A stretch of DNA of 46,529 nt, taken from the NCBI GenBank assembly GCA_046727855.1, contig JBKPDL010000140.1, forward strand, positions 1 to 46,529, in the 5' to 3' direction. This DNA is from DASPWV01 sp046727855 (GTDB taxonomy: Bacteria; Acidobacteriota; Vicinamibacteria; Vicinamibacterales; UBA2999). The notes beneath the pieces are model-generated. The model made no database searches and had not been told where the DNA came from. It saw nothing but the letters and a program-made list of their open reading frames with translations. Position numbers and translations under genes: made by a program. Below, piece by piece: positions 24,889-33,100 of the stretch; positions within the stretch are counted from its first letter, which is position 1; each line of letters opens with the position of its first letter.

Positions 24889-25755
24889 GTGGCGAGATTC
24901 AAAATAGTTCTCGAATATGCCGGCACACGCTACAGCGGCTGGCAAAAGCAGAAGAACGCGCGGACTGTTCAAGGGGAATTCGAGCGCGCCGTTGCAACGG
25001 TCACGGGTCAAAGGCAATTCGAGTGCCAGGGCTCAGGCCGCACCGACGCGGGCGTGCACGCGCTCATGCAGGTGGCTCACCTCGACGTCCAGACAAATCT
25101 GCCACCAGAAACATTGAGGCACCGCTTGAACGACGAGCTTCCGCCCGACGTCAACATTCTGGCGCTCGCGAAAGCCCACCATCGTTTTCATGCGCGACAC
25201 TCGGCCGTCGCACGCAGTTACCTCTATCAGATCGCGCGTCGGCGGACCGCGTTTGCGAAACCGTTTGTCTGGTGGGTCAAAGAGCCGCTCAATGTCGACG
25301 CGATGCGCGACGCAGCAAGTCGATTCTCGGGGATGCACGACTTTCGATCGTTCAGTGACGACGATCCTGAGGAGAAGTCAACCGATGTCCTGATCGAAGC
25401 AGTCGAGATCGCGGAAGAAGGTGACCTGCTCTTGATCCGTGTGGCGGGATCACATTTTCTCTGGAAGATGGTGCGCCGCATGGTCGGTGTGCTCGTCGAG
25501 ATCGGAAAGGGCGACCTGAAGGTACTCGACCTTGATGCGTTTCTGTCTTCACCATCGGGTACGCCGGCGCGTGTAACCGCCCCCGCCTCGGGACTGTTCC
25601 TCGAGCATGTCGCCTACTCGGACGATGAACGCAGGCGTCCTCTCACCGCGGCTGTCGCGGTGCGGTCGTTAAGTACTCCGACGCCCGGTAAACTCCTATT
25701 GGGGCACGGCCGTATGCAGTCGATGCAACGGATTCATCTCAAGGAGGATCCATGA
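24889..25755 (+). CDS. truA: tRNA pseudouridine(38-40) synthase TruA
   Basis: 288 residues. LEYAGTRYSGWQKQ (residues 8-21) and GSGRTDAGVHAL carry the family signature, with D53 as catalytic Asp. RSYLYQI, FSGMHDFRSFS and GSHFLWKMVRRMVG are further conserved blocks. It isomerises uridines 38-40 in tRNA anticodon arms. A 35-residue C-terminal extension follows the usual end of the fold. Start GTG, with GGGAGGG somewhat distant at about 16-20 bases upstream. The stop shares ATGA with the next gene. Confidence 0.94.
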   Translation: MARFKIVLEYAGTRYSGWQKQKNARTVQGEFERAVATVTGQRQFECQGSGRTDAGVHALMQVAHLDVQTNLPPETLRHRLNDELPPDVNILALAKAHHRFHARHSAVARSYLYQIARRRTAFAKPFVWWVKEPLNVDAMRDAASRFSGMHDFRSFSDDDPEEKSTDVLIEAVEIAEEGDLLLIRVAGSHFLWKMVRRMVGVLVEIGKGDLKVLDLDAFLSSPSGTPARVTAPASGLFLEHVAYSDDERRRPLTAAVAVRSLSTPTPGKLLLGHGRMQSMQRIHLKEDP

Positions 25756-26246
25756 AGCGTGTATTGGCATTGTGCGTTGCCGCCGTCCTCGCGCTCCCGG
25801 TTGTCACGATGGCGCAGGGCAAGGCTGACTTATCGGGCACCTGGACGTTCGACGAGGCCAAGAGCGACCCCGCGCCCGCTGGCCGTGGCGGCGGTGGTGG
25901 CGGCCGCGGCGGGTTCGGTCCCGCGACCAAGCTGGTGATCAAACAAACCGCTGGCGAACTCACGGTTGAGTCGACGAACGCCAACGGGACCAACACCGCT
26001 GTCTACAAGCTCGATGGCAGCGAAAGCGTCAACAAGATGGGGATGGGTGAGGCCAAGTCGAAGGCGGCTTGGGAAGGCGGCAACCTCGTTGTCACCAGCC
26101 AGCAGCAGTTGCAGACGCCGAACGGCACGTTCGACATTACCACCAAAGACGTCTACAGCGTGCAGGGTGGAGTGTTAACCATCACACAGACGCGCACGAC
26201 GGGGCGCGGGGATAACACGAGAAAGCTCGTTTACAACAAAGCCTAA
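25752..26246 (+). CDS. Small exported protein of unknown function
   Basis: 164 residues behind an AAGGAGGATCC ribosome site, one of the strongest in the window. Signal peptide MKRVLALCVAAVLALPVVTM ending AQG. Then LSGTWTFDEAKSD, a glycine-rich linker (GRGGGGGGRGGFG, about residues 45-57) and a beta-rich domain (KLVIKQTAGELTVES, AAWEGGNLVVTS, VLTITQTRTT). The pattern of two LSGTW and G-x-L-x-I strands resembles small lipocalin-like secreted proteins common in Acidobacteriota. Coupled to truA by overlap, though functionally unrelated. Confidence 0.75.
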   Translation: MKRVLALCVAAVLALPVVTMAQGKADLSGTWTFDEAKSDPAPAGRGGGGGGRGGFGPATKLVIKQTAGELTVESTNANGTNTAVYKLDGSESVNKMGMGEAKSKAAWEGGNLVVTSQQQLQTPNGTFDITTKDVYSVQGGVLTITQTRTTGRGDNTRKLVYNKA

Positions 26247-26255
26247 CGCCCAGCT

Positions 26256-26630
26256 ACCTGGAACCTCACGCAAGTTCCCTGACGTAGGTTCCCTACGTAC
26301 GTTCCTTACGTGGGTTCACGGGGGTTCTTCACGAAGGTTCCTCACGGGGGTTCACGAGGGTTCTTCACGGGGGTTCTTCACGAAGGTTCCTCACGGGGTT
26401 GACGAAGGTTCCTAAAGGGGGGTTCCTAAAGGGGGGTTCCTCACGGTCGTTCGCCACGGTCGTTCCTCACGGCCGTTCACGGAGGTTCTTCACGGCGGTT
26501 CTGATGCACCTTTCAGCGAACAGCAAACGTGCGTGAAGAACCACCGTGACGAGCATTCGTGAACCTCTCCGAGGAACCCATGTTAGGAACCCATGTTAGG
26601 AACCCATGTTAGGAACCACCGTAAGGAACC
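26256..26630. repeat. Large intergenic array of 13-bp units in opposing arms
   Basis: About 375 bases. The left two thirds repeat units of the type CACGAAGGTTCCT / CACGGGGGTTCTT (13 bases, sometimes shortened to 10, e.g. CACGGGGGTT), more than a dozen in a row with drift. The right end has the opposite orientation: AGGAACCCATGTT three times perfectly (26572-26610), then AGGAACCACCGTA and AGGAACCGC. Motif core GGTTCC/GGAACC is shared with the array at 7837-7995. No gene is supported in the 416-base gap 26247-26662. Confidence 0.85.
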
Positions 26631-26662
26631 GCACGCTCTTGGGACTGTCATAAACTCTGGCG

Positions 26663-27274
26663 ATGAGCGACGTGGCCGCCGCGGAACTCGACCGCAGAGA
26701 TGCGGCGCTGCTGTCGAGGCTGCGTGCCGGCGAGCCGGAGGCCTTTGAGGAACTGGTCCGTACTGAGACGGGCAAGCTCCTGGCCGTTGCGAGGCGGATT
26801 CTGCCGACGGAAGAAGATGCTCGCGATGCTGTCCAGGATGCGTTTTTGTTTGCGTTCCGGAGCCTTGACCGGTTTCAGGGGCAGGCCCGGCTTTCCACCT
26901 GGCTGCATCGGATTGTCGTGAACGCCGCGCTCATGAGGCTCCGCACCGCCCGACGCAAGCGCGAGGAACCACTCGATCCGCTGCTCCCCGCGTACAAAGA
27001 TGATGGCCATCACGCGGAGCGGTTCGCGACGTGGGACGACCCGGCGGCGACGATCGAACGTGCCGAGAATAAAGCGCTGGTCCGGCGGCTGATTGGCGAG
27101 CTTCCCGACGGCTACCGTACCGTTTTGCTCCTCCGCGACATCGAAGGATTAGACACCGAGGAGACGGCGAAATTATTGGAAACCACGCCCAACGCCGTCA
27201 AGGTTCGGCTGCATCGAGCACGGCAAGCGCTGCGGACGCTGCTGGCGCCGCACTTCAGGAAGGAGAACGCGTGA
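26663..27274 (+). CDS. ECF-type RNA polymerase sigma factor
   Basis: 203 residues. Region 2 (EEDARDAVQDAFLFAF, FQGQARLSTWLHRIVVNAAL, here RLSTWLHRIVVNAAL) and region 4 (RRLIGELPDGYRTVLLLRD, EETAKLLETTPNAVKVRLHR, given as NAVKVRLHRAR) are complete, with a 30-residue charged linker between them. There is no region 3 or 1.1, which defines the ECF class. The gene overlaps its anti-sigma partner by four bases (GTGA). The signal it responds to is unknown, and no self-promoter was recognised in the repeat-filled upstream DNA. Confidence 0.94.
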   Translation: MSDVAAAELDRRDAALLSRLRAGEPEAFEELVRTETGKLLAVARRILPTEEDARDAVQDAFLFAFRSLDRFQGQARLSTWLHRIVVNAALMRLRTARRKREEPLDPLLPAYKDDGHHAERFATWDDPAATIERAENKALVRRLIGELPDGYRTVLLLRDIEGLDTEETAKLLETTPNAVKVRLHRARQALRTLLAPHFRKENA

Positions 27275-27525
27275 ACTGCCGCGAATGTGCCGAATTTCTT
27301 GACGACTACGTCGCCGGCCAGCTCCCGCCCACCGAGCTCGAGATATTCGAGCGTCACCTCTCGCGTTGCCGCAACTGCGAGGAATACATGCGGCAATACA
27401 GGGCGACGATTGCCGCCGGCCGTCTTGCCTGCTCCGACCCGAACGCCGAAGCCGATATTCCGGAGGAACTCATCAGAGCGATCCTCGCCGCTCGCGCGAG
27501 TTCCAAGCCAACCCCGAGCACCTGA
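27271..27525 (+). CDS. Zinc-finger anti-sigma factor (ZAS domain)
   Basis: 84 residues. C3, C6, H29, C33 and C36 (MNCREC, ERHLSRCRNC) form the H-x3-C-x2-C zinc-binding signature of ZAS anti-sigma proteins. No membrane segment, so it is a soluble, possibly redox- or metal-sensing type. Start GTG with AGGAGA seven bases upstream; coupled to the sigma gene, which it should bind and inhibit. Confidence 0.9.
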   Translation: MNCRECAEFLDDYVAGQLPPTELEIFERHLSRCRNCEEYMRQYRATIAAGRLACSDPNAEADIPEELIRAILAARASSKPTPST

Positions 27526-27581
27526 TACCCGGATACGCGGACACTTGATATCTGACAGCTGATAGCTCCAGCGCAGCCTCC

Positions 27582-28346
27582 CTAAGCGCGGTCGCGGTCC
27601 TCAGCTTCTTCCTGCAGCAACTCCGTCGCTTGTCCTTCGAGCGCCTGTCCGGTGATCTCTCGCGGCCCGTGCCGCCGCGCATAGAGAAACGAGAGCAGGA
27701 AAATCGAGATGATCAAGCCGATCGAGAGCCATCTCGGGATCTCGACGTCCAACACGCCGATCGTGTGGAAGTACTCCGCAATCAGCTTGAAACCGACCCA
27801 GCCGATGATGATGAACGCGCCGTCGACGAGCGCGGGGTATTTCTGGATGATGACCAGCAACTGCCCGACTACGAGGCGCAACGCGACAATGCCGAGGACG
27901 CCGCCGGTCATCACCACCCAGGCCTTGGGTGACATGGCGACCGCGACGAGGATTGAATCGACGGAGAAAGCAAGGTTGACAGCCTCTACCTTGACGACGG
28001 TCGCCCACAGCGCGGACAAACCGAAAGCCGCCTTTGCCGGCGGCGGCGACTGCCGCGCCTCGGCGCCGCCTTCCTGCGTGAAGTGTTCCCACGTGAGATA
28101 CAAGAGATACAGACCGCCGAGCAGCTTCACCCACGCGACCTGAATGAGGTACACGGCGAGCAGCGTCGCGAGGATGCGCAGACCGAAGCCGCCAACGAGA
28201 CCGTATTTGAGCGCTTTTTTGTGCTGGTGCCGTGGTAACCCAAGCACCATGATCGCCATCACCAGCGCGTTGTCGGCGCTGAGAAGACCTTCGAGAACGA
28301 TCAGCAGAGCAATTGTGACGAAATCGGTCGCCTGAACGTCGAGCAC
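27582..28346 (-). CDS. TerC family membrane protein (short paralogue)
   Basis: 254 residues from a GTG at 28346, one base past the TAG of the AlkD-like gene; the frame is open further upstream but only antisense-like sequence lies there. About seven membrane segments. EGLLSADNALVMAIMV (about residue 17) and VEAVNLAFSVDSILVAVAM (about 125) are the TerC metal-binding blocks. A Gln/Glu-rich charged tail (EGQATELLQEEAEDRD) ends it. It is a different subgroup from the riboswitch-controlled TerC at 12081, and no riboswitch is present here. Likely exports Mn2+ or a related metal. Confidence 0.87.
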   Translation of the reverse strand: MLDVQATDFVTIALLIVLEGLLSADNALVMAIMVLGLPRHQHKKALKYGLVGGFGLRILATLLAVYLIQVAWVKLLGGLYLLYLTWEHFTQEGGAEARQSPPPAKAAFGLSALWATVVKVEAVNLAFSVDSILVAVAMSPKAWVVMTGGVLGIVALRLVVGQLLVIIQKYPALVDGAFIIIGWVGFKLIAEYFHTIGVLDVEIPRWLSIGLIISIFLLSFLYARRHGPREITGQALEGQATELLQEEAEDRDRA

Positions 28347-28347
28347 G

Positions 28348-29043
28348 CTAGGTGTGTATTCTAGAACGCGCGCGCACTCGCGCCACAATGGAAGCTGAAG
28401 TGAGCTCGCGTCTCGCGTCGGCGCCGATCCATCGTGCGGCGCGATCGTCGCGCTCAGCGAAACGCTGCGCCACGTCGATCGCCGCGGCATTGAGTGCGGC
28501 GTTGCGCTTTCCAATTTGCCGCAGCGCCCAGTTGACCGCCTTTTTCACCAAGCTCCGCTCGTCGCTGGCGGCACGTTCGATGAGCGGCAGCGTCTGGAGA
28601 AACATGCGATCGTCGGCACGTTGGTCATGCACCGCAAGTCCCGCCAGCATGGCAAACGCGGCCCGTCTCACGAACTCCGGGCGACGCCTCGCCCACACCG
28701 GTACTTTGCGCCACGCGTGCCGCGTGCGATCGAACAAGTGAATGCACACGCTATCGCAGACCGCCCAGTTGTCGAAGTCTGCCGCCCAGCGTTCCATTTG
28801 TGCCGGCGATACGCTCTCCGGTTCGTCAACGAATGACGCCAGGATGCGCGCTTCGAGATAACCAGTGTCCCAGAGCGCAAGCGCGAGTTGATGATTGCGC
28901 CCGAGCCGCTTGACGAGCGGCCGCATCGTGGCCATCGACACGCCGAACACCTTCGGCGTGACGATGCCGTAGCGCGCCATGCCTGCGCGATTGCGGTGGC
29001 TCCCTCGCCGCTCGAGCCATGTGAGGACGGCCGACACGTCCAT
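28348..29043 (-). CDS. DNA alkylation repair protein (AlkD-like)
   Basis: 231 residues made of HEAT-like helices. FGVSMATMRPLVKRLGRNH at the N-terminus, DNWAVCDSVC (about residue 92; the Trp-Asp pair corresponds to the AlkD W-x3-D active site) and KKAVNWALRQIGKRN (about residue 165) are the conserved blocks. AlkD-type enzymes excise N3- and N7-alkylated purines without base flipping. The gene ends one base before the TerC start, so the two are probably co-transcribed, and lies divergent from the heat-shock operon with only 75 bases between starts. Confidence 0.88.
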   Translation of the reverse strand: MDVSAVLTWLERRGSHRNRAGMARYGIVTPKVFGVSMATMRPLVKRLGRNHQLALALWDTGYLEARILASFVDEPESVSPAQMERWAADFDNWAVCDSVCIHLFDRTRHAWRKVPVWARRRPEFVRRAAFAMLAGLAVHDQRADDRMFLQTLPLIERAASDERSLVKKAVNWALRQIGKRNAALNAAAIDVAQRFAERDDRAARWIGADARRELTSASIVARVRARSRIHT

Positions 29044-29071
29044 CGAGCCTCAACCATCTTATAGCAAGGTA

Positions 29072-29100
29072 TTGACACGGCTCATATCAAGTCCTAGGCT
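29072..29100 (+). promoter_or_regulatory. Housekeeping promoter overlapped by HspR-type operator
   Basis: TTGACA (29072-29077), 17-base spacer, TAGGCT (29095-29100), 18 bases before the hspR ATG. The same DNA reads TTGA-N11-TCAA (29072-29075 and 29087-29090), the geometry of the HAIR element (CTTGAGT-N7-ACTCAAG) bound by HspR, though only the outer TTGA/TCAA bases match. Binding here would block the -35 box and give autoregulation. Confidence 0.7.
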
Positions 29101-29118
29101 GGATTTGTAGTTGTTGGT

Positions 29119-29457
29119 ATGGCGGAAGAGCTGATTTTTATCTCGACGGCGGCGCGGATGCTCGGCATGCACCCACAGACGTTGCGTAAGTACGAACGGC
29201 TCGGGCTGGTGCGGCCATCGCGCACCGTCGGCAGCATGCGGCTGTATTCCGCCGATGAGATCGAGCGGCTGCGCTTCATCAAACGGCTCGTGGACGACCT
29301 CGGGATCAACCTGGCTGGCGTCCAGCAGTTGCTCGAAATCGCGGAAGTGATGCGGCGCATTCAGCCGCTCATGGAAGAGGACGGCCTGTCGCGCAATGAG
29401 CTGCGACGCAAATTGCTGCGCGAACTCGGGCGCTTGAATCAGATGCTTGGGCTGTGA
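29119..29457 (+). CDS. hspR: MerR-family heat-shock repressor HspR
   Basis: 112 residues. The MerR helix-turn-helix reads ISTAARMLGMHPQTLRKYER, followed by the wing LVRPSRTVGSMRLYSADEIE and the HspR-typical FIKRLVDDLGINLAGVQQLL. A helical tail ends it. HspR represses chaperone genes and is released when DnaK is titrated by unfolded protein. It is the first gene of hspR-J protein-clpB-ftsH, with an operator-like site over the promoter. No dnaK lies in the window. Confidence 0.92.
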   Translation: MAEELIFISTAARMLGMHPQTLRKYERLGLVRPSRTVGSMRLYSADEIERLRFIKRLVDDLGINLAGVQQLLEIAEVMRRIQPLMEEDGLSRNELRRKLLRELGRLNQMLGL

Positions 29458-29462
29458 CGGCG

Positions 29463-29487
29463 AAAAAGGGGTCAGACCCCTTTTCCG
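29463..29487. repeat. Dispersed palindrome (AAAAGGGGTCAGACCCCTTTT), copy 1
   Basis: A hairpin of eight or nine base pairs with the central three bases AGA, in the 39-base gap between hspR and the J-protein gene. It matches the arms of the element at 36604-36672 except for the central base. It could set relative expression by partial termination or RNA processing. Confidence 0.75.
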
Positions 29488-29496
29488 CAAACGCTG

Positions 29497-30474
29497 ATGG
29501 AATTCAAGGACTACTACGCGACACTCGGCGTGACGAAGAGCGCCTCTGAGAAAGAGATCAAGCAGGCGTATCGAAAGCTCGCGCGCAAGTATCACCCGGA
29601 CGTGAATCCTGGTGACAAGTCGGCCGAGGCGCGTTTCAAAGAGATCAACGAAGCGTACGAAGTCCTCGGCGACATGGAGAAGCGCAAGAAATACGACGAG
29701 CTTGGCGCCAACTGGCGGATGTACGAGCAGGCGCAGCAGGCCGGCCAGGGCGGCGGCGGCAGCCCGTTTGGCGGCCAGTGGACATGGAATCAGGGGACGG
29801 GCGGCTTCCGGCCGATGACCGCGGAAGAAATGGAGGACATGTTCGGCGGCGAAGAGTCGCCCTTCTCCGACTTCTTCCGCACGTTCTTTGGCGGCGGCGA
29901 GCCGACGTCGCGGACGCGCGGTGGCCGTGCGCGAGCGCCTCGCAATCAGAAGGGGCGCGACGTCGAGCACGAAATCGAGCTCAATCTCGAGGACGCGCTC
30001 CACGGCAGCGTGCAGCGGCTCGCCATTCAGCAAGATGGGCAACACCGCACTGTCGAAGTGCGTATTCCGGCCGGCGTCACCGACGGCTCGCGCGTTCGCG
30101 TGTCGGGTGAAGGCGGCCGTGGCACCGGCGCGGGCGCAAGCGGCGACCTGTATTTGCGGGTTCGTCTGCGGCCGCAGCCTGGCTTCGAGCGCAAAGGGCG
30201 CGACCTCTACACGCGGGTCAAGGTGCCGGCGCCGACGGCTGTGCTGGGCGGCGAAGTCGACGTGTCAACGCTCGGCGGCAAGTCGCTGCGGCTCAAGATC
30301 CCGCAGACCACGCAAAACGGACAGATGTTTCGGTTGCGCGGCCACGGCTTGCCCGCCGTTGGCAAGCCGGACGATCGCGGCGATCTGTACGCGACCGTCG
30401 ACGTGCAGTTGCCACAGTCGTTGAGTGACGAAGAGAGAAAACACTGGGAGGCCTTGAAGCCCAAACAGGCTTAG
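29497..30474 (+). CDS. J-domain co-chaperone, type II (CbpA/DnaJ-like)
   Basis: 325 residues. J domain at 1-70 with the essential HPD (KYHPDVNPG, residues 32-40). A Gly/Phe-rich linker follows (GGGGSPFGG, PFSDFFRTFFGGG). Two C-terminal substrate-binding beta domains (KGRDVEHEIELNLEDALHGS, then RIPAGVTDGSRVRV and GDLYLRVRLRP) complete it. The cysteine-rich zinc finger of type I DnaJ is absent. It delivers clients to DnaK and helps ClpB. Second gene of the HspR operon. Confidence 0.93.
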   Translation: MEFKDYYATLGVTKSASEKEIKQAYRKLARKYHPDVNPGDKSAEARFKEINEAYEVLGDMEKRKKYDELGANWRMYEQAQQAGQGGGGSPFGGQWTWNQGTGGFRPMTAEEMEDMFGGEESPFSDFFRTFFGGGEPTSRTRGGRARAPRNQKGRDVEHEIELNLEDALHGSVQRLAIQQDGQHRTVEVRIPAGVTDGSRVRVSGEGGRGTGAGASGDLYLRVRLRPQPGFERKGRDLYTRVKVPAPTAVLGGEVDVSTLGGKSLRLKIPQTTQNGQMFRLRGHGLPAVGKPDDRGDLYATVDVQLPQSLSDEERKHWEALKPKQA

Positions 30475-30490
30475 CAAGCGAGCACTCGCC

Positions 30491-33100
30491 ATGAACCTGA
30501 ACAAATTCACCGAAAAAGCACAGGAAGCCGTTCTCGCCTCGCCCCAGCTCGCATCGGAGCTGAACCACGCGCAGGTGGAGCCCGAGCACCTGCTCGTCGC
30601 GCTCGTGGAACAACCTGACGGCGTGGTCCCGGCAGTGCTCCGCAAGCTCAACGCCGATCCAGGCAAAGTGTCGCGCGCGCTGCGCGAGTACCTCGCCAAG
30701 CAGCCCAAGGCCTACGGTGGATCCGAGCCGAGCCTGTCGGCGCGCATGCGCGTCGTACTCGAGGCCGCGCAGGCCGACGCCAAGGCGATGCAGGATGAGT
30801 TCGTCAGCACCGAGCACCTGCTCCTCGGCCTCCTCGCCGAGCCGGGTCGCTCGACGACCGTCGACGTTCTCCACCAAAACGGCATCACCCGCGAGCGTGT
30901 GCTCGAAGCGTTGACGTCGATTCGCGGCAATCAGCGGGTGGTCGATCAGAATCCCGAAAACAAATATCAGGCGCTCGAGCGATACGGCCGCGATCTCGCT
31001 GAACTCGCGCGGCGCGGAAAGCTCGATCCTGTGATCGGCCGCGACGAAGAGGTTCGCCGCGTCATCCAGGTACTGTCACGCCGCACCAAGAACAACCCGG
31101 TGCTCATCGGCGAACCAGGCGTCGGCAAAACCGCAATCGTCGAAGGTCTCGCCCAGCGCATCGTCCGGGGCGACGTTCCCGAGGGACTGAAGAACAAAAA
31201 GATCGTGGCACTCGATATGGGATCGCTCGTCGCCGGCGCCAAGTATCGCGGCGAGTTCGAAGAGCGCTTGAAGGCGGTGCTCAAGGAGATCACCGAATCG
31301 CAAGGCGCGATCGTCCTCTTCATCGACGAGCTCCACACGGTAGTGGGCGCCGGCGCGGCCGAAGGCTCGCTCGACGCGTCGAACATGCTGAAGCCGATGC
31401 TGTCGCGCGGCGAGCTCCACACCATCGGTGCCACCACGCTCGATGAGTACCGCAAGCACATCGAAAAAGACGCGGCGCTCGAACGGCGGTTCCAGCCAGT
31501 GATGGTGGGTGAACCGTCCGTCGAGGACACAATCAGCATCCTGCGCGGTCTTCGCGAGCGTTACGAGATTCACCACGGCGTGCGCTTGAAGGACGCCGCG
31601 CTCGTTGCGGCGGCGGTTCTCTCGCATCGCTACATCACCGATCGATTCCTGCCCGACAAGGCGATCGATCTCGTAGACGAAGCGGCGTCGCGCCTGCGGA
31701 TGGAAATCGACTCGATGCCCGCCGAGCTCGACGAAGTGCAGCGCCGAATCATGCAGCTCGAGATCGAGCGCGAAGCGCTGCGCAAAGAAACCGACAAGGC
31801 CTCGCGCGAGCGGCTGGCCAAACTGGAAAAGGAGCTCGCCGATCTCAAAGAGCAGCAGTCGCGGTTCCGCGCGCATTGGGAGCAGGAAAAAGAAGCGATC
31901 CAGAAGGCGCGCGAGCTGAAGGAACAGCTCGAGCAGGTGCGTCTCGAGATTGAGCGCGCGCAGCGCGCAGGCGACTACGCGCGGGCATCTGAGCTGCAGT
32001 ACGGCCAAGTGCCGGCGCTCGAGCAGGAAATCAAGCAACAGGAATCACGGTTAGCCGAGCTGCAGAAATCGCAGCGGATGCTCAAGGAGGAGGTCGACGA
32101 AGAGGATATTGCCGACGTCGTGGCTCGCTGGACCGGCATCCCGGTCAGCCGGCTGATGGAAGGAGAGATCCAGAAGCTGCTGCGGATGGAAGAGCGCCTG
32201 CACGCACGCGTCGTGGGGCAGGACGAAGCCATCCGGGCGGTGGCCAACGCGATTCGGCGTGCGCGCGCCGGTCTGCAGGATCCCAATCGTCCTCTCGGCT
32301 CGTTCATCTTTCTCGGACCGACCGGCGTGGGCAAAACCGAATTGGCGCGCGCGCTCGCCGAATTTCTGTTCGACGACGAGCACGCCTTGATCCGGATTGA
32401 CATGTCCGAGTATCAGGAAAAGCACACCGTGTCGCGGATGATCGGCGCGCCTCCCGGATATGTCGGGTACGAGGAATCGGGACAGCTCACCGAGGCCGTT
32501 CGCCGCCGCCCGTATTCGGTGGTGCTCTTCGACGAAATCGAGAAGGCGCATCCCGAGGTGCTGAACGTCATGTTGCAGCTGCTGGACGATGGCCGCTTGA
32601 CCGATGGTAAAGGACGCACGGTGGACTTCAAGAACACCGTCGTGATCATGACGTCCAACCTTGGGAGCCAATTCATCGCCGAAACCGCGGGCGACCGTGG
32701 CGAGCTGAGTGAGGGTGTGAAACGGCAGGTCAGCGAAGACCTGCGTCAACACTTCAGGCCGGAATTCCTGAACCGGGTCGACGAGATTATCTTCTTCCAC
32801 CCGCTCTCGCGCGAGCATATGAAGCAGATCATCGACATCCAGCTGCGCGGCCTGATGAAACGGCTCGAGGACCGCAAGATCCACGTCGAGCTCACCGACG
32901 CCGCAAAGGACTTCCTAGTGCAGGAAGGGTATGATCCTACGTATGGAGCCCGACCGCTGAAGCGAACCATCCAGAGGCGAGTCCTCGACCCGCTGGCGCT
33001 CCGGGTCCTCGAAGGTGACTTCCGCGAAGGCGATCACGTTGCCGTTGACGTGGGCGCGGACGGGCTCATCTTCTCGAAACAAGGGGTTGTCGTTGCCTAA
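30491..33100 (+). CDS. clpB: ATP-dependent disaggregase ClpB
   Basis: 869 residues, the usual size. Clp-N repeats occupy residues 1-145. The first AAA+ module has GEPGVGKT (Walker A, about 205) and LFIDELH (Walker B). The long coiled-coil middle domain (about 405-530, rich in Glu, Leu, Arg) distinguishes ClpB from ClpA/ClpC. The second module has GPTGVGKTELAR (about 610) and LFDEIEKAH. It threads aggregated proteins through its hexamer with DnaK-DnaJ. No IGF/LGF-type ClpP loop is seen. Member of the HspR operon; its stop overlaps the ftsH start. Confidence 0.97.
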   Translation: MNLNKFTEKAQEAVLASPQLASELNHAQVEPEHLLVALVEQPDGVVPAVLRKLNADPGKVSRALREYLAKQPKAYGGSEPSLSARMRVVLEAAQADAKAMQDEFVSTEHLLLGLLAEPGRSTTVDVLHQNGITRERVLEALTSIRGNQRVVDQNPENKYQALERYGRDLAELARRGKLDPVIGRDEEVRRVIQVLSRRTKNNPVLIGEPGVGKTAIVEGLAQRIVRGDVPEGLKNKKIVALDMGSLVAGAKYRGEFEERLKAVLKEITESQGAIVLFIDELHTVVGAGAAEGSLDASNMLKPMLSRGELHTIGATTLDEYRKHIEKDAALERRFQPVMVGEPSVEDTISILRGLRERYEIHHGVRLKDAALVAAAVLSHRYITDRFLPDKAIDLVDEAASRLRMEIDSMPAELDEVQRRIMQLEIEREALRKETDKASRERLAKLEKELADLKEQQSRFRAHWEQEKEAIQKARELKEQLEQVRLEIERAQRAGDYARASELQYGQVPALEQEIKQQESRLAELQKSQRMLKEEVDEEDIADVVARWTGIPVSRLMEGEIQKLLRMEERLHARVVGQDEAIRAVANAIRRARAGLQDPNRPLGSFIFLGPTGVGKTELARALAEFLFDDEHALIRIDMSEYQEKHTVSRMIGAPPGYVGYEESGQLTEAVRRRPYSVVLFDEIEKAHPEVLNVMLQLLDDGRLTDGKGRTVDFKNTVVIMTSNLGSQFIAETAGDRGELSEGVKRQVSEDLRQHFRPEFLNRVDEIIFFHPLSREHMKQIIDIQLRGLMKRLEDRKIHVELTDAAKDFLVQEGYDPTYGARPLKRTIQRRVLDPLALRVLEGDFREGDHVAVDVGADGLIFSKQGVVVA

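Noticed and set aside
26256..26630. Possible CRISPR array
   Set aside because: Unit of 10-13 bases without spacers; orientation changes within the array.
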